This document shows, in pieces, positions 1 through 6,876 of a DNA stretch of 10,921 bases (positions are counted from its first letter, which is position 1; every line of letters starts with the position of its first letter). This DNA is from JAVSMW01 sp032027005 (GTDB taxonomy: Bacteria > Bacillota > Thermincolia > Thermincolales > UBA2595): assembly GCA_032027005.1 (NCBI GenBank), contig JAVSMW010000003.1, positions 216,892 through 227,812 on the forward strand, in the 5' to 3' direction. The notes beneath the pieces were generated by a model that ran no database searches, had not been told where the DNA came from, and saw only the letters and a list, made by a program, of their open reading frames with translations. Both the position numbers and the translations under genes were made by a program.

Positions 1-138
1 TGTTACGTTGTTAAAAGCCGTATCCCAGCCTGTGAAGGTGTAACCTGTCTTGACCGGGGCTGCCGGGGCTGTTGCACCGCTTCCATGGTCAACTGTTTCG
101 GTTTTCAGTGTTGTTCCGTCATAGTCCTTGAAGGTTAC
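1..138 (-). repeat. InlB/Flg_new-type repeat, second visible copy
   Basis: Encodes residues 1637-1682, beginning VTFKDYDGTTLKTETV. It matches 400-537 at an offset of 399 bp with roughly 88% nucleotide identity counted by eye. The protein repeat is of the kind found in internalin-like and Listeria/Bacteroides repeat proteins, a small beta-grasp-like extracellular module. The repeat reaches the window edge, so more copies may follow outside. Confidence 0.8.
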
Positions 139-3100
139 GGTGTACTCTTTTATTATCCATTTCGCATACAGGGTAATATCGTCTGCTGGGATTGTATCTG
201 CTTCAAAGTCCCAAGCATTCTCTAAGCCTTCCTCCTTGTACCAGCCGCCAAAGTCATAGCCTTCTTTGGTTGGGGCAGCAGGAGCGGTGATTGTGCTGTC
301 ATAGTCTGCAGTGATTCCATCTACCGCACTTCCCCCGTTGCTGTCGAAGCTTACCGTATACTGGTTTACGCTGTATTGGGCCGTTACGGTTAAATTATCT
401 GTTACGTTGTTAAAGGCCGGATCCCAGTCTGTGAAGGTGTAACCTGTCCTGTCCGGGGCTGCCGGAGCGGTTGCACCGCTGCCATGTTCTACCGTTTCTG
501 TTTTCAGGGTTGTTCCGTCATAATCCTTGAAGGTTACGGTTATGTATACAGGTGCAGGTGCATTTACCGATAAATTGCTCGTTGTGGCCTGCTGTCCGTT
601 ACATGTAAGTGTTACCGGATTTCCGTTATGGGTTGCCACGGACATCGCTGTACCGTTTGCAGGGCTTGCTGTAATACTGTTAACCCCAAACTGTGCAAAT
701 GCTACATCTGCGGTTGATCCGTCATTAAAGGTAAGCGTTGCCTCCAGACCTGAAAGGTCAAGGGTTTCTCCCTCTGTATAGCTCATCTTGCTTGGCTGGG
801 TGGTTACAGATATACCGGTGACTTGCGGTGCGGCCGTAGCATTAAAGGTTACTGTAAATGTAAGCTTGTTACCTTCTGCATCTACGTTTATCGTTCCTGC
901 TCCTGCTGTCCCGGCATCTGCTTCCGGTGTCATTGCCTGGAACTTGTTCCCTGCGGCTGCTGTAAGCTCTATTACCGCTTTGTAGGTTGAACCTGCCTTG
1001 AACTTTCCTCCGCTGGTCAGTGTGGCTGCTGTTCCATCACCATTCTGCCATGTGAGGTTTGTTACTGTATAGGTTCCATGTCCTGCCGTCAGGCTCCCTA
1101 CGGTTATCGGTGTTGCTCCTGCCGCTGGTGCCACTACTCCTGTTACTCCTGCTGCTGATATGATATTTATCGGTGCTGCATTTACTGTCTGCTGCACTGT
1201 AAAAGTCACGCCTGCTGGGTACTCATTTGAGGTGATAGTCACCGTTGCATTGTATGTCCCTGTCGCCAAACCGTTGTTTGCTACTACTGTAAATGTGTCT
1301 GATTGTCCGTCGGTCAGGGCATTTATGTTTTCTGTCAGTGTAAAGCTTGCTGCATCTGCTCCGCTCAACACTGCTGTTATGTTGTTGTTTATCCCAGTAG
1401 AGGTTACTGTTGCAGTTAAATTTTCCCCTGCTCCTGCTCCATATCCTGCCGTAAGGGCACTGAATGTCTTTGCGTTCCCTGTCACATCGTGGGCAAGGGA
1501 TGCCCCTGCCTCCCTGTTGATGGTCACTTTGTAATACAGGGTGGTACTGTCTGCTGCAACTACCTTGATATATACATCTGTTCCTGAACCTGCCGTCAGG
1601 CTTACGCTTCCTCCTGCTGGAGTTGTAAATGTACTGTCCGTTCCGTAGAAGGTCACAGTTGCCCCTGCATCATGCTTTACGATATCCCCTGCCGCTACGG
1701 TGGATACGGCATTGGCTACGCTGATGCTTGCCGTCTTCGGCGCTCCGCTTGTTCCTGCTTCCGAGCCTGCCGTAATTGTCTGTCCTAGCACGCTTGTCAG
1801 TCCCGCATCGCTGCTCTGAGGTGCTGTTATATTGGTCAGGTAGATATTATCCAACGCCAGCTGCATGTTTGAGCCGTTGGCGTAAAAATCAAAATATGTA
1901 ATATTCTTAAAACCGTTTAGACCGGAAACGTCCATTGCCGCTTCACCATGATCGGTTGCACCATAATTAATTTGGGCACCAATGTCGTATGTTGCCCCTG
2001 AACTCGAAACCAGCATTATGGAATTCGGATCATGAGAATATATGTAATTATCCAATATTCCAAAGGTATTCAAATTGAAGGAGTACCCCGACTGCAGCGA
2101 AACACGCACTCTGGTAGAATCATCATAAAAAGTATCAAACGCCATTACATTACCGGAAAATGCAGAAAAGTCACTGCCAATAATCGCGAGTTCATCTCCG
2201 ATTACGAACTTACCGCCTGTAGAGGAAATGTAAATCGTTTCACCATCCTTCGTTTGCGTGACTGTTTCTGATGAGGTTAGCCCAGTGTCGTCAGAAACAG
2301 GCGAAGTGTTTGCTTCAAAATCAAATTCTGCCTGCGCCTCTGTTGCATCGAATGTGACGGTGAAGCTTACCGTATTGCCTGTCCCTGTCCCGGTGGTAGT
2401 TGTTGTTCCTACTGAGGATGAACCTGCCACTGCCGGGGTGAATGCTCCTGCCTGGAACTCCTTGCCGTTCTTTGAGGTCAGGGTTATGGTTGCCGTATAC
2501 ACTAGTCCTGCCTTGAATTTGTTTCCTGCTGTCAGTGCTGCATTCCAGGTTAAGCCGGTTACTGTATAGTCGGCATCGCTTGTTGCAGTTTCTACCGCCG
2601 CCGCATCCTGCGGTGATGCTCCCGCCACAGGTGCTGTCATGGTTACTGTTGCTGCGCTTATGTCTACAGGTGCCGGTGCATTTACCGTTATTGTACATGT
2701 GTCATTACCGCCATTCCCATCACTCACCTGCACTGTAAAGCTGTCAGGCCCGGAATAACCGCTTGTCGGTGTATATGTGATAGTGCCTCCAGGGGTGATG
2801 TCGGTGCCGCCCGAAATGGCCGTGGCACCGGAGAAACTAAGCGTACCGTGGCTGGGAGGCGAGCTCTGCGACCATGTCAATGTTTGGCTGCTGTCGATAT
2901 CACTGACATGCAACAAGCTCGTAACGTCGGTTGCAGTAGCATTTTCATTAACAGTAAGTGTTGTGGTGATACCTACGAAAGTAGGCGCATTATTACTGGG
3001 TAAGTCAGCAGTAGTAAAGTTTAATAAATTTATATTATCAAATCCAGCACGAACAAACTCATTTAGGTAACCAAAACCTTTAGAATCAGAATCAAGAAAA

Positions 3101-5046
3101 GCATAAAGATCAAAAGCTAAATAATAGCTCGTATTATTCTGTAGGTTCGTATCTGGATTGATTGTTATGCTCGAACCGCTGATATTAACCTTAGGCGAAT
3201 TGGCGGCAATCGTCTCAATAATACTATTATCGGATGTCTTTTTGATGTAAATATTGCCTGAACCAGCAGTGATATTCTCAGATAGATTTAATACAATATT
3301 TACATCTACAGCAACCCCCGTGGAATTGTCTGCAGGTGTTGAGCTGACTAAAATTGGCGGAGAACCAATTGATTTGAATATAAAGTTCGCACCACCGCTA
3401 GTAGAATTAGAGCGGCTTATAACATCCAGATCACCATCATTATCAAAATCAATCGAATAAAAAGTCATGCCATTCAGACCGGTAAAATCAACACTAGAAA
3501 ATGGTGAGTTCGGTATCGATGTTCCAGACTGGTCAAATCTCGAGTAGGTACCATCAGAATTTCTCTGCATGTAAAAATAGCCCTGACCAACCACATTGCT
3601 TAGTTGCTGTAGAGCGTCAATATCGCCATCGCTATCAAAATCGCCAAATATCATTCTAAGATCATATTGCGTATCTACAAACGGATCTGCTACTTTTGTA
3701 AAGGCAGTACCATTATCATTTCGTAAAATGAAATTACTTCCGCCTGTCGTCGAACCAGAACGGTTAATAATGTCTTTATCACCGTCATTATCGTAGTCTA
3801 CAGCGAAATAACTCAATCCGCTCATTCCCGATAGATCCGTATTGGCAAACGGAGTACCTGGGATAGATGTTCCTGATTGGTTAAATTGCGTATAGGTTCC
3901 ATCTGCGTTACAACGAACATAAATGTACCCTTGGCCTACGGTATTACCGTTTTGAGCCAAGGCATCAAAATCTCCATCATTATCAAAATCGGCAAATTCG
4001 ATTCGTTGGTCGTATTGCAGATCGGGAAATGGGTCCACAATTCGCGTAAAACCACCATTATCATTCCTTAAGATAAAATTTGCTCCCCCAGTTGTTGAGC
4101 CAGATCGGCTGATGATATCCGTATCACCATCATTGTCATAATCAAAAGGAATAACTGAAGCGACATAAAAACCGCCAGTTCCGTTTAGCCCTGTCAGATC
4201 AACATTTGCAAATGGGGAATTGGGAATCGACGTTCCTGATTGATTTAAATTAGTATAAATTCCATTTCCATCCGCGCGTGTAAATATATACCCTTGACCG
4301 ACGACATTCGAGCTTTGTGATAACGCGTCTATATCGCCATCATTATCAAAGTCCCCAAAGGTAATCCTGATGTCATACTGAACATCTGGAAAGGGGTCTC
4401 CTACGCGCGTAAATTGATCAGTAAAGACGTGGCTATAGTTTAAACCAAGAGCCGAAGTATTAATATTCCCGATTGCTGATTCTAAGAACCAATCCCCATC
4501 CTTCTCCGCAGCCCCAGTCGCGTTATCTGACGCCGCCACATCCGCCCCGGTTGCTGATGCCAAATCACTGATGAACTGTTGTCCACCTGCCCCCTTGGCG
4601 ACATTACACCCATATATTAGGATATCGCCTTCTTCCGCCAGTGCCGCGCCCATCTGAGCGAGCAGGTCGGCATGGTCGTTGAGGTTGACATTGGTTAATG
4701 TGGTTACGCCCAGATTGATTTGCCCCGCCGCACCGTGGCTGAGCAGGTGAATGGCATCTATCCCGCTCCTTCCCGCCAAAATTTGCGCCATCTTCTCCAA
4801 TCCGTCCTTGCTAGAATCCAGCACATGCACTTCCATAACGGGCTTTACACCCGCCACCAAGCTCTGGTAGTCAGGCAAGTTGTTTTCAATAAAGACGATC
4901 TCCTGTGGATCGGAAGAAGCCTGAACCGTTAAAACACATAAATTAAATAACACTATGGTAAGCACCATAATTACAGTCAGAACCTTCCAGACTATAATGT
5001 GTGCATTAACAGTACTCTTTTCTTTCCATCTTATAAGACTATTCAA
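1..5046 (-). CDS. Giant secreted DUF4347 / FG-GAP / Ig-like repeat surface protein (3' end outside window)
   Basis: An uninterrupted frame of 1682 codons runs off the left edge. I chose the TTG at 5046 because AGGAGG lies 7 nt upstream and a signal peptide follows directly (basic start, hydrophobic core about residues 18-40, likely cleavage after VQA43). Domains in order: DUF4347 (about 48-206, with SHG at His104 and YGC at Cys147, a caspase-fold-like pair); three FG-GAP/VCBS-type units (about 212-558, six DxDxDGDxD loops that should bind calcium); SwmB/Big_5-like (562-677); cadherin-like (686-790); an Ig-like module (796-902); an unassigned block (903-1077); a cadherin-like beta-sandwich (about 1083-1180); an Ig-like region (about 1188-1289); a second copy of the 796-902 module (1296-1405); Big_3-like (about 1408-1498); InlB B/Flg_new-type repeats (1502 onward). 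It is probably an extracellular adhesin or stalk with an enzymatic head. The anchor is not visible because the C-terminus is missing. Domain names come from recognition by eye; peptidase activity is inference. Confidence 0.9.
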   Translation of the reverse strand, partial: MNSLIRWKEKSTVNAHIIVWKVLTVIMVLTIVLFNLCVLTVQASSDPQEIVFIENNLPDYQSLVAGVKPVMEVHVLDSSKDGLEKMAQILAGRSGIDAIHLLSHGAAGQINLGVTTLTNVNLNDHADLLAQMGAALAEEGDILIYGCNVAKGAGGQQFISDLASATGADVAASDNATGAAEKDGDWFLESAIGNINTSALGLNYSHVFTDQFTRVGDPFPDVQYDIRITFGDFDNDGDIDALSQSSNVVGQGYIFTRADGNGIYTNLNQSGTSIPNSPFANVDLTGLNGTGGFYVASVIPFDYDNDGDTDIISRSGSTTGGANFILRNDNGGFTRIVDPFPDLQYDQRIEFADFDNDGDFDALAQNGNTVGQGYIYVRCNADGTYTQFNQSGTSIPGTPFANTDLSGMSGLSYFAVDYDNDGDKDIINRSGSTTGGSNFILRNDNGTAFTKVADPFVDTQYDLRMIFGDFDSDGDIDALQQLSNVVGQGYFYMQRNSDGTYSRFDQSGTSIPNSPFSSVDFTGLNGMTFYSIDFDNDGDLDVISRSNSTSGGANFIFKSIGSPPILVSSTPADNSTGVAVDVNIVLNLSENITAGSGNIYIKKTSDNSIIETIAANSPKVNISGSSITINPDTNLQNNTSYYLAFDLYAFLDSDSKGFGYLNEFVRAGFDNINLLNFTTADLPSNNAPTFVGITTTLTVNENATATDVTSLLHVSDIDSSQTLTWSQSSPPSHGTLSFSGATAISGGTDITPGGTITYTPTSGYSGPDSFTVQVSDGNGGNDTCTITVNAPAPVDISAATVTMTAPVAGASPQDAAAVETATSDADYTVTGLTWNAALTAGNKFKAGLVYTATITLTSKNGKEFQAGAFTPAVAGSSSVGTTTTTGTGTGNTVSFTVTFDATEAQAEFDFEANTSPVSDDTGLTSSETVTQTKDGETIYISSTGGKFVIGDELAIIGSDFSAFSGNVMAFDTFYDDSTRVRVSLQSGYSFNLNTFGILDNYIYSHDPNSIMLVSSSGATYDIGAQINYGATDHGEAAMDVSGLNGFKNITYFDFYANGSNMQLALDNIYLTNITAPQSSDAGLTSVLGQTITAGSEAGTSGAPKTASISVANAVSTVAAGDIVKHDAGATVTFYGTDSTFTTPAGGSVSLTAGSGTDVYIKVVAADSTTLYYKVTINREAGASLAHDVTGNAKTFSALTAGYGAGAGENLTATVTSTGINNNITAVLSGADAASFTLTENINALTDGQSDTFTVVANNGLATGTYNATVTITSNEYPAGVTFTVQQTVNAAPINIISAAGVTGVVAPAAGATPITVGSLTAGHGTYTVTNLTWQNGDGTAATLTSGGKFKAGSTYKAVIELTAAAGNKFQAMTPEADAGTAGAGTINVDAEGNKLTFTVTFNATAAPQVTGISVTTQPSKMSYTEGETLDLSGLEATLTFNDGSTADVAFAQFGVNSITASPANGTAMSVATHNGNPVTLTCNGQQATTSNLSVNAPAPVYITVTFKDYDGTTLKTETVEHGSGATAPAAPDRTGYTFTDWDPAFNNVTDNLTVTAQYSVNQYTVSFDSNGGSAVDGITADYDSTITAPAAPTKEGYDFGGWYKEEGLENAWDFEADTIPADDITLYAKWIIKEYTVTFKDYDGTTLKTETVDHGSGATAPAAPVKTGYTFTGWDTAFNNVT
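400..537 (-). repeat. InlB/Flg_new-type repeat, first copy
   Basis: Encodes residues 1504-1549. It is the partner of the repeat at 1-138. Between them lies a more diverged module of the same general type (FDSNGG start, GWYKEE and YAKW motifs, about residues 1565-1630), giving an alternating A-B-A pattern. Confidence 0.8.
832..1161 (-). repeat. Duplicated Ig-like module, copy 2
   Basis: Encodes residues 1296-1405. It shares with 2341-2661 the order ISAA, VAPAAGA, YTVTNLTW, GGKFKAG, Y-A-I-LT, GNKFQA and FTVTFNAT. The protein pattern is clear but DNA divergence is larger than in the InlB-type copies, so this is an older duplication or two independent acquisitions of one module family. Confidence 0.65.
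2341..2661 (-). repeat. Duplicated Ig-like module, copy 1
   Basis: Encodes residues 796-902 with ISAA, TAPVAGA, YTVTGLTW, GNKFKAG, GKEFQAG and FTVTFDAT. It is the partner of 832-1161. I recognise the general pattern from bacterial surface proteins but cannot name a Pfam family for it with certainty. Confidence 0.65.
3373..4413 (-). repeat. Three tandem FG-GAP/VCBS-like units with six calcium-loop motifs
   Basis: Residues about 212-558 form three units of roughly 116-121 residues. Each unit has two acidic loops of the form DFDNDGDIDAL or DYDNDGDTDII, starting at residues 232, 302, 353, 417, 469 and 533. Each also carries QSGTSIP and a motif near SRSGSTTGGANFI. Such D-x-D-x-D-G-D-x-D loops bind calcium in FG-GAP/VCBS beta-propeller blades. 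Six half-units could form one propeller, which is inference. The region is markedly AT-richer than its neighbours. Confidence 0.8.
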
Positions 5047-5053
5047 CTAAAAT

Positions 5054-5061
5054 CCTCCTCC
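5054..5061 (-). promoter_or_regulatory. Shine-Dalgarno site deciding the TTG start of the surface protein
   Basis: On the minus strand the sequence GGAGGAGG ends 7 nt before TTG at 5046. The next in-frame ATG lies inside the hydrophobic core of the signal peptide and would remove its basic n-region, so the TTG start is strongly favoured. Confidence 0.8.
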
Positions 5062-5083
5062 AATTATTAGTTCCTTATATAAT

Positions 5084-5296
5084 TTAAGAGCGCATAGGAT
5101 AGATACCCTCCACACAAATGATATAATTCACAGGCAAAATGGGCTGCATATTGGAAAAAGACGCCCCACCCCCGGTATTTCCTATAGTTACTGTTCCAGT
5201 TTGGGTTATAGATACGCTGCCATTCACGGTTCCGCTCACGGTTCCTGTTGCAGTCACGGATTTTCCTTTGTTAGCTTTAAACTTAAAACAAGCCAC
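5084..5296 (-). pseudogene. C-terminal remnant of a phage tail-collar / microcystin-dependent (MdpB-like) protein
   Basis: The fragment is about 70 residues and ends before TAA at 5084. Its tail has the hallmark end of tail-collar/MdpB-like proteins: a TGTVTIGNTGGGASFSNMQP segment followed by VNYIICVEGIYP and a basic residue near the C-terminus. Family members are usually about 170-200 residues, so the N-terminal collar and most of the protein are missing. A GTG at 5296 could start translation, but I see no convincing ribosome binding site. The end lies 37 nt upstream of the giant surface protein start. In other genomes tail-collar-like genes often sit beside large surface-protein genes, as I recall it. 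Expression as a short peptide cannot be excluded. Confidence 0.65.
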
Positions 5297-5303
5297 TTCT
5301 TGA

Positions 5304-5726
5304 CCGGCGCTTCTCTTTATCTTTGAATTCCTTCGGGTGCCACACCACAGAATAGGTACTATTGGTCAAACTGTTGATTTTTGCATAGTACATGCCGCCA
5401 ATACAACTATCTTTGTAGGTACGTGTCTTACGGTACCATCGGCCTCTACTACTACACCTGTAAGTGTTGAAGTTTGAGACTTCCACCGTCTTGTTTTCAT
5501 GAGTATACTTGACTGCGAATTACATTGGTGGCGCTACTATAGTAAAGTCACCCTTTTTAGCTGAATTCTCAACTATTTTTACCTTATCATCTGCGGCCTT
5601 GGAAATAACCACCTGGACTTTGATATCTTTTAACTCAACATTCTTGCCTATCTGCTCTGAAATAGCATCAATATTGTCCCGAAAACTTTTTTGTCTGATC
5701 ATTTCAGATCCATATAAAAACTCCAT
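5304..5726 (-). pseudogene. Decayed fragment of an SLH/S-layer-type surface protein
   Basis: Three conserved stretches appear in order but in different frames. The first, 5726-5523, contains IDAISEQIGKNVELKDIKVQ and ENSAKKGDFTIVAPP, then TAA at 5522-5520; its frame continues after the stop as FAVKYTHENKTVEVSNFNTY. The second, 5461-5402, shifts frame and reads GVVVEADGTVRHVPTKIVV. The third, from about 5396, returns to the first frame with YYAKINSLTNSTYSVVWHP and EFKD. From memory, this order matches the region just before the SLH repeats of clostridial/Paenibacillus S-layer-type proteins. The SLH repeats are absent and a linker of about 15 residues seems deleted between the first two stretches. 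One stop, two frame changes and truncation at both ends argue for a pseudogene. Confidence 0.7.
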
Positions 5727-5796
5727 TCACCTTAAGATTTATATACATATTTCTATTTATTCTAACAGGCCAACCTTGCAAATTTCTTACAAACCG

Positions 5797-5858
5797 AAAA
5801 ATGCAAAATCCTGCGAAAACCTTAAATGACAAGGGTTTTGCAGGATTCTGCATTTTTT
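5797..5858 (-). terminator. Rho-independent terminator of the kinase-regulator operon
   Basis: The two arms, about 5797-5823 and 5832-5858, pair almost throughout, with one bulged base at 5815 and one mismatch at 5806/5848 around an 8-nt loop. The core is CCTGC with GCAGG. On the minus strand the stem ends in a T-run. The other strand also ends in six Ts, so it may work in both directions. It starts about 25 nt after the response regulator stop codon. Confidence 0.85.
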
Positions 5859-5883
5859 ACCATGATGTTCAAATAAAAAATTT

Positions 5884-6876
5884 TCAGATTTTCGTCGCAA
5901 TAATAGTTTTTATGTCGAATAAATCCTCTTCCTGAAGCAGAAATCTTGCTTTTTTATATAGATTTTTCAGCCTGTCGGCATATCCATTCCGGGCATAACA
6001 GGCAGCTGTTCTTTTTACCAGGTCAACATAATTGTAATAACAGCTTTCTCTAGTTGCAACGCTCCAAGGATAGGCGCTGATTCCCAGCAGATCTTCCCGG
6101 TACAGGGAAATGGTTCTTTCAAAGGCAGGGAGGGTATCTTCATTTGCCTCCGGCCTTATTTTGATAAAGTCTTCAAATTCAAACAAATCACAAAAAACCT
6201 CTTTTAATATGATACGATAATTCCCGGCATTGTTTTCAATGTCGGCTTTTATTCCGGCGTCTCTCAATGTTTTTTTCAGCCTGAATATGGTAGTGTATAA
6301 ATTCTGCTGGGATTTTTTTGTATCAGCTTCCTCCCATAAAAATTCAATAATTCTCCATTTGCTGATACCCTTTTCCCGGTTCAGCAGCAGCAGGACAAAG
6401 AGTTCCTCCACCTTGGAAGTGCTCCATTTGATTCTGTTATTGTCACCATCTAAAACACAAACATCCCCAAACATGTAAATGCGTCCGCCATAACCAACGG
6501 CTATGCCATTCTGTCTTTTCTTTTTTAGTATTCTTTGCAATGTCTCATCAATTGACTCCTCATCCGCCGGTTTCAGGATATAGTGTAAGGCATTGAGCTT
6601 GAAGGCCTGGATGGCATATTGTTCATAGGCGGTCACAAATACAATATCCATTTCATTATCGTATTCCAAAAGCTTAGTTCCCAGTTCTATGCCGTTCATC
6701 TCGGGCATTTCCACATCCAAAAAAAGCACATCGGGCTTTAGCCCTGGGATTTTGTCAAGGGCTATGGCAGGGTCGGTGAATTCACCGATAATGTTCACGC
6801 TTCCCCTTTCCGTTAATAGTCTTTTCAATAGGTTAAGCACCAGTATTTCATCATCTACAATGACTGCGTCAATCAT
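5884..6876 (-). CDS. Response regulator, REC + winged-helix + BTAD-like (SARP-type) output
   Basis: 330 residues from the ATG at 6876. A TTG at 6900 would add eight residues, but GGGAGG lies 9 nt before the ATG and receiver homology starts directly after it (MIDAVIVDDE). The receiver domain (about 1-120) has the acidic pair Asp8/Asp9, the phosphoacceptor Asp54 in FLDVEMPEMNG, a Thr in FVTAYEQYA and Lys102 in ILKPAD. Residues about 135-225 form a trans_reg_C/SARP-type winged helix that should bind DNA. The remainder (about 228-330) resembles a short bacterial transcriptional activation domain, shorter than the roughly 150 residues usual for BTAD. It overlaps the kinase gene by 8 nt (ATGATTGA), so the two are probably co-translated partners. 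Targets are unknown; the nearby surface genes are candidates by position only. Confidence 0.9.
   Translation of the reverse strand: MIDAVIVDDEILVLNLLKRLLTERGSVNIIGEFTDPAIALDKIPGLKPDVLFLDVEMPEMNGIELGTKLLEYDNEMDIVFVTAYEQYAIQAFKLNALHYILKPADEESIDETLQRILKKKRQNGIAVGYGGRIYMFGDVCVLDGDNNRIKWSTSKVEELFVLLLLNREKGISKWRIIEFLWEEADTKKSQQNLYTTIFRLKKTLRDAGIKADIENNAGNYRIILKEVFCDLFEFEDFIKIRPEANEDTLPAFERTISLYREDLLGISAYPWSVATRESCYYNYVDLVKRTAACYARNGYADRLKNLYKKARFLLQEEDLFDIKTIIATKI

Noticed and set aside
527..1534. Plus-strand open frames of 65-124 residues inside the giant gene, such as those at 527-781 and 1160-1534
   Set aside because: They are antisense to a continuous 1682-codon minus-strand frame with clear domains, lack ribosome binding sites and have low-complexity translations typical of shadow frames.
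2030..2110. Possible frameshift in the giant gene
   Set aside because: A first reading seemed to break here, but careful codon-by-codon reading continues in frame (residues about 979-1006), and the codon count from 5046 to 1 is exactly 1682.
2321..2698. Minus-strand frame of 125 residues overlapping the giant gene in another frame
   Set aside because: Its Cys/Asn/Arg-rich translation resembles no family and it lies fully inside the Ig-like modules of the real frame.
3373..4413. Regular repeats suggestive of a CRISPR array
   Set aside because: The spacing is about 350 bp and the repeats encode protein calcium-loop units in frame; there are no short identical repeats with unique spacers.
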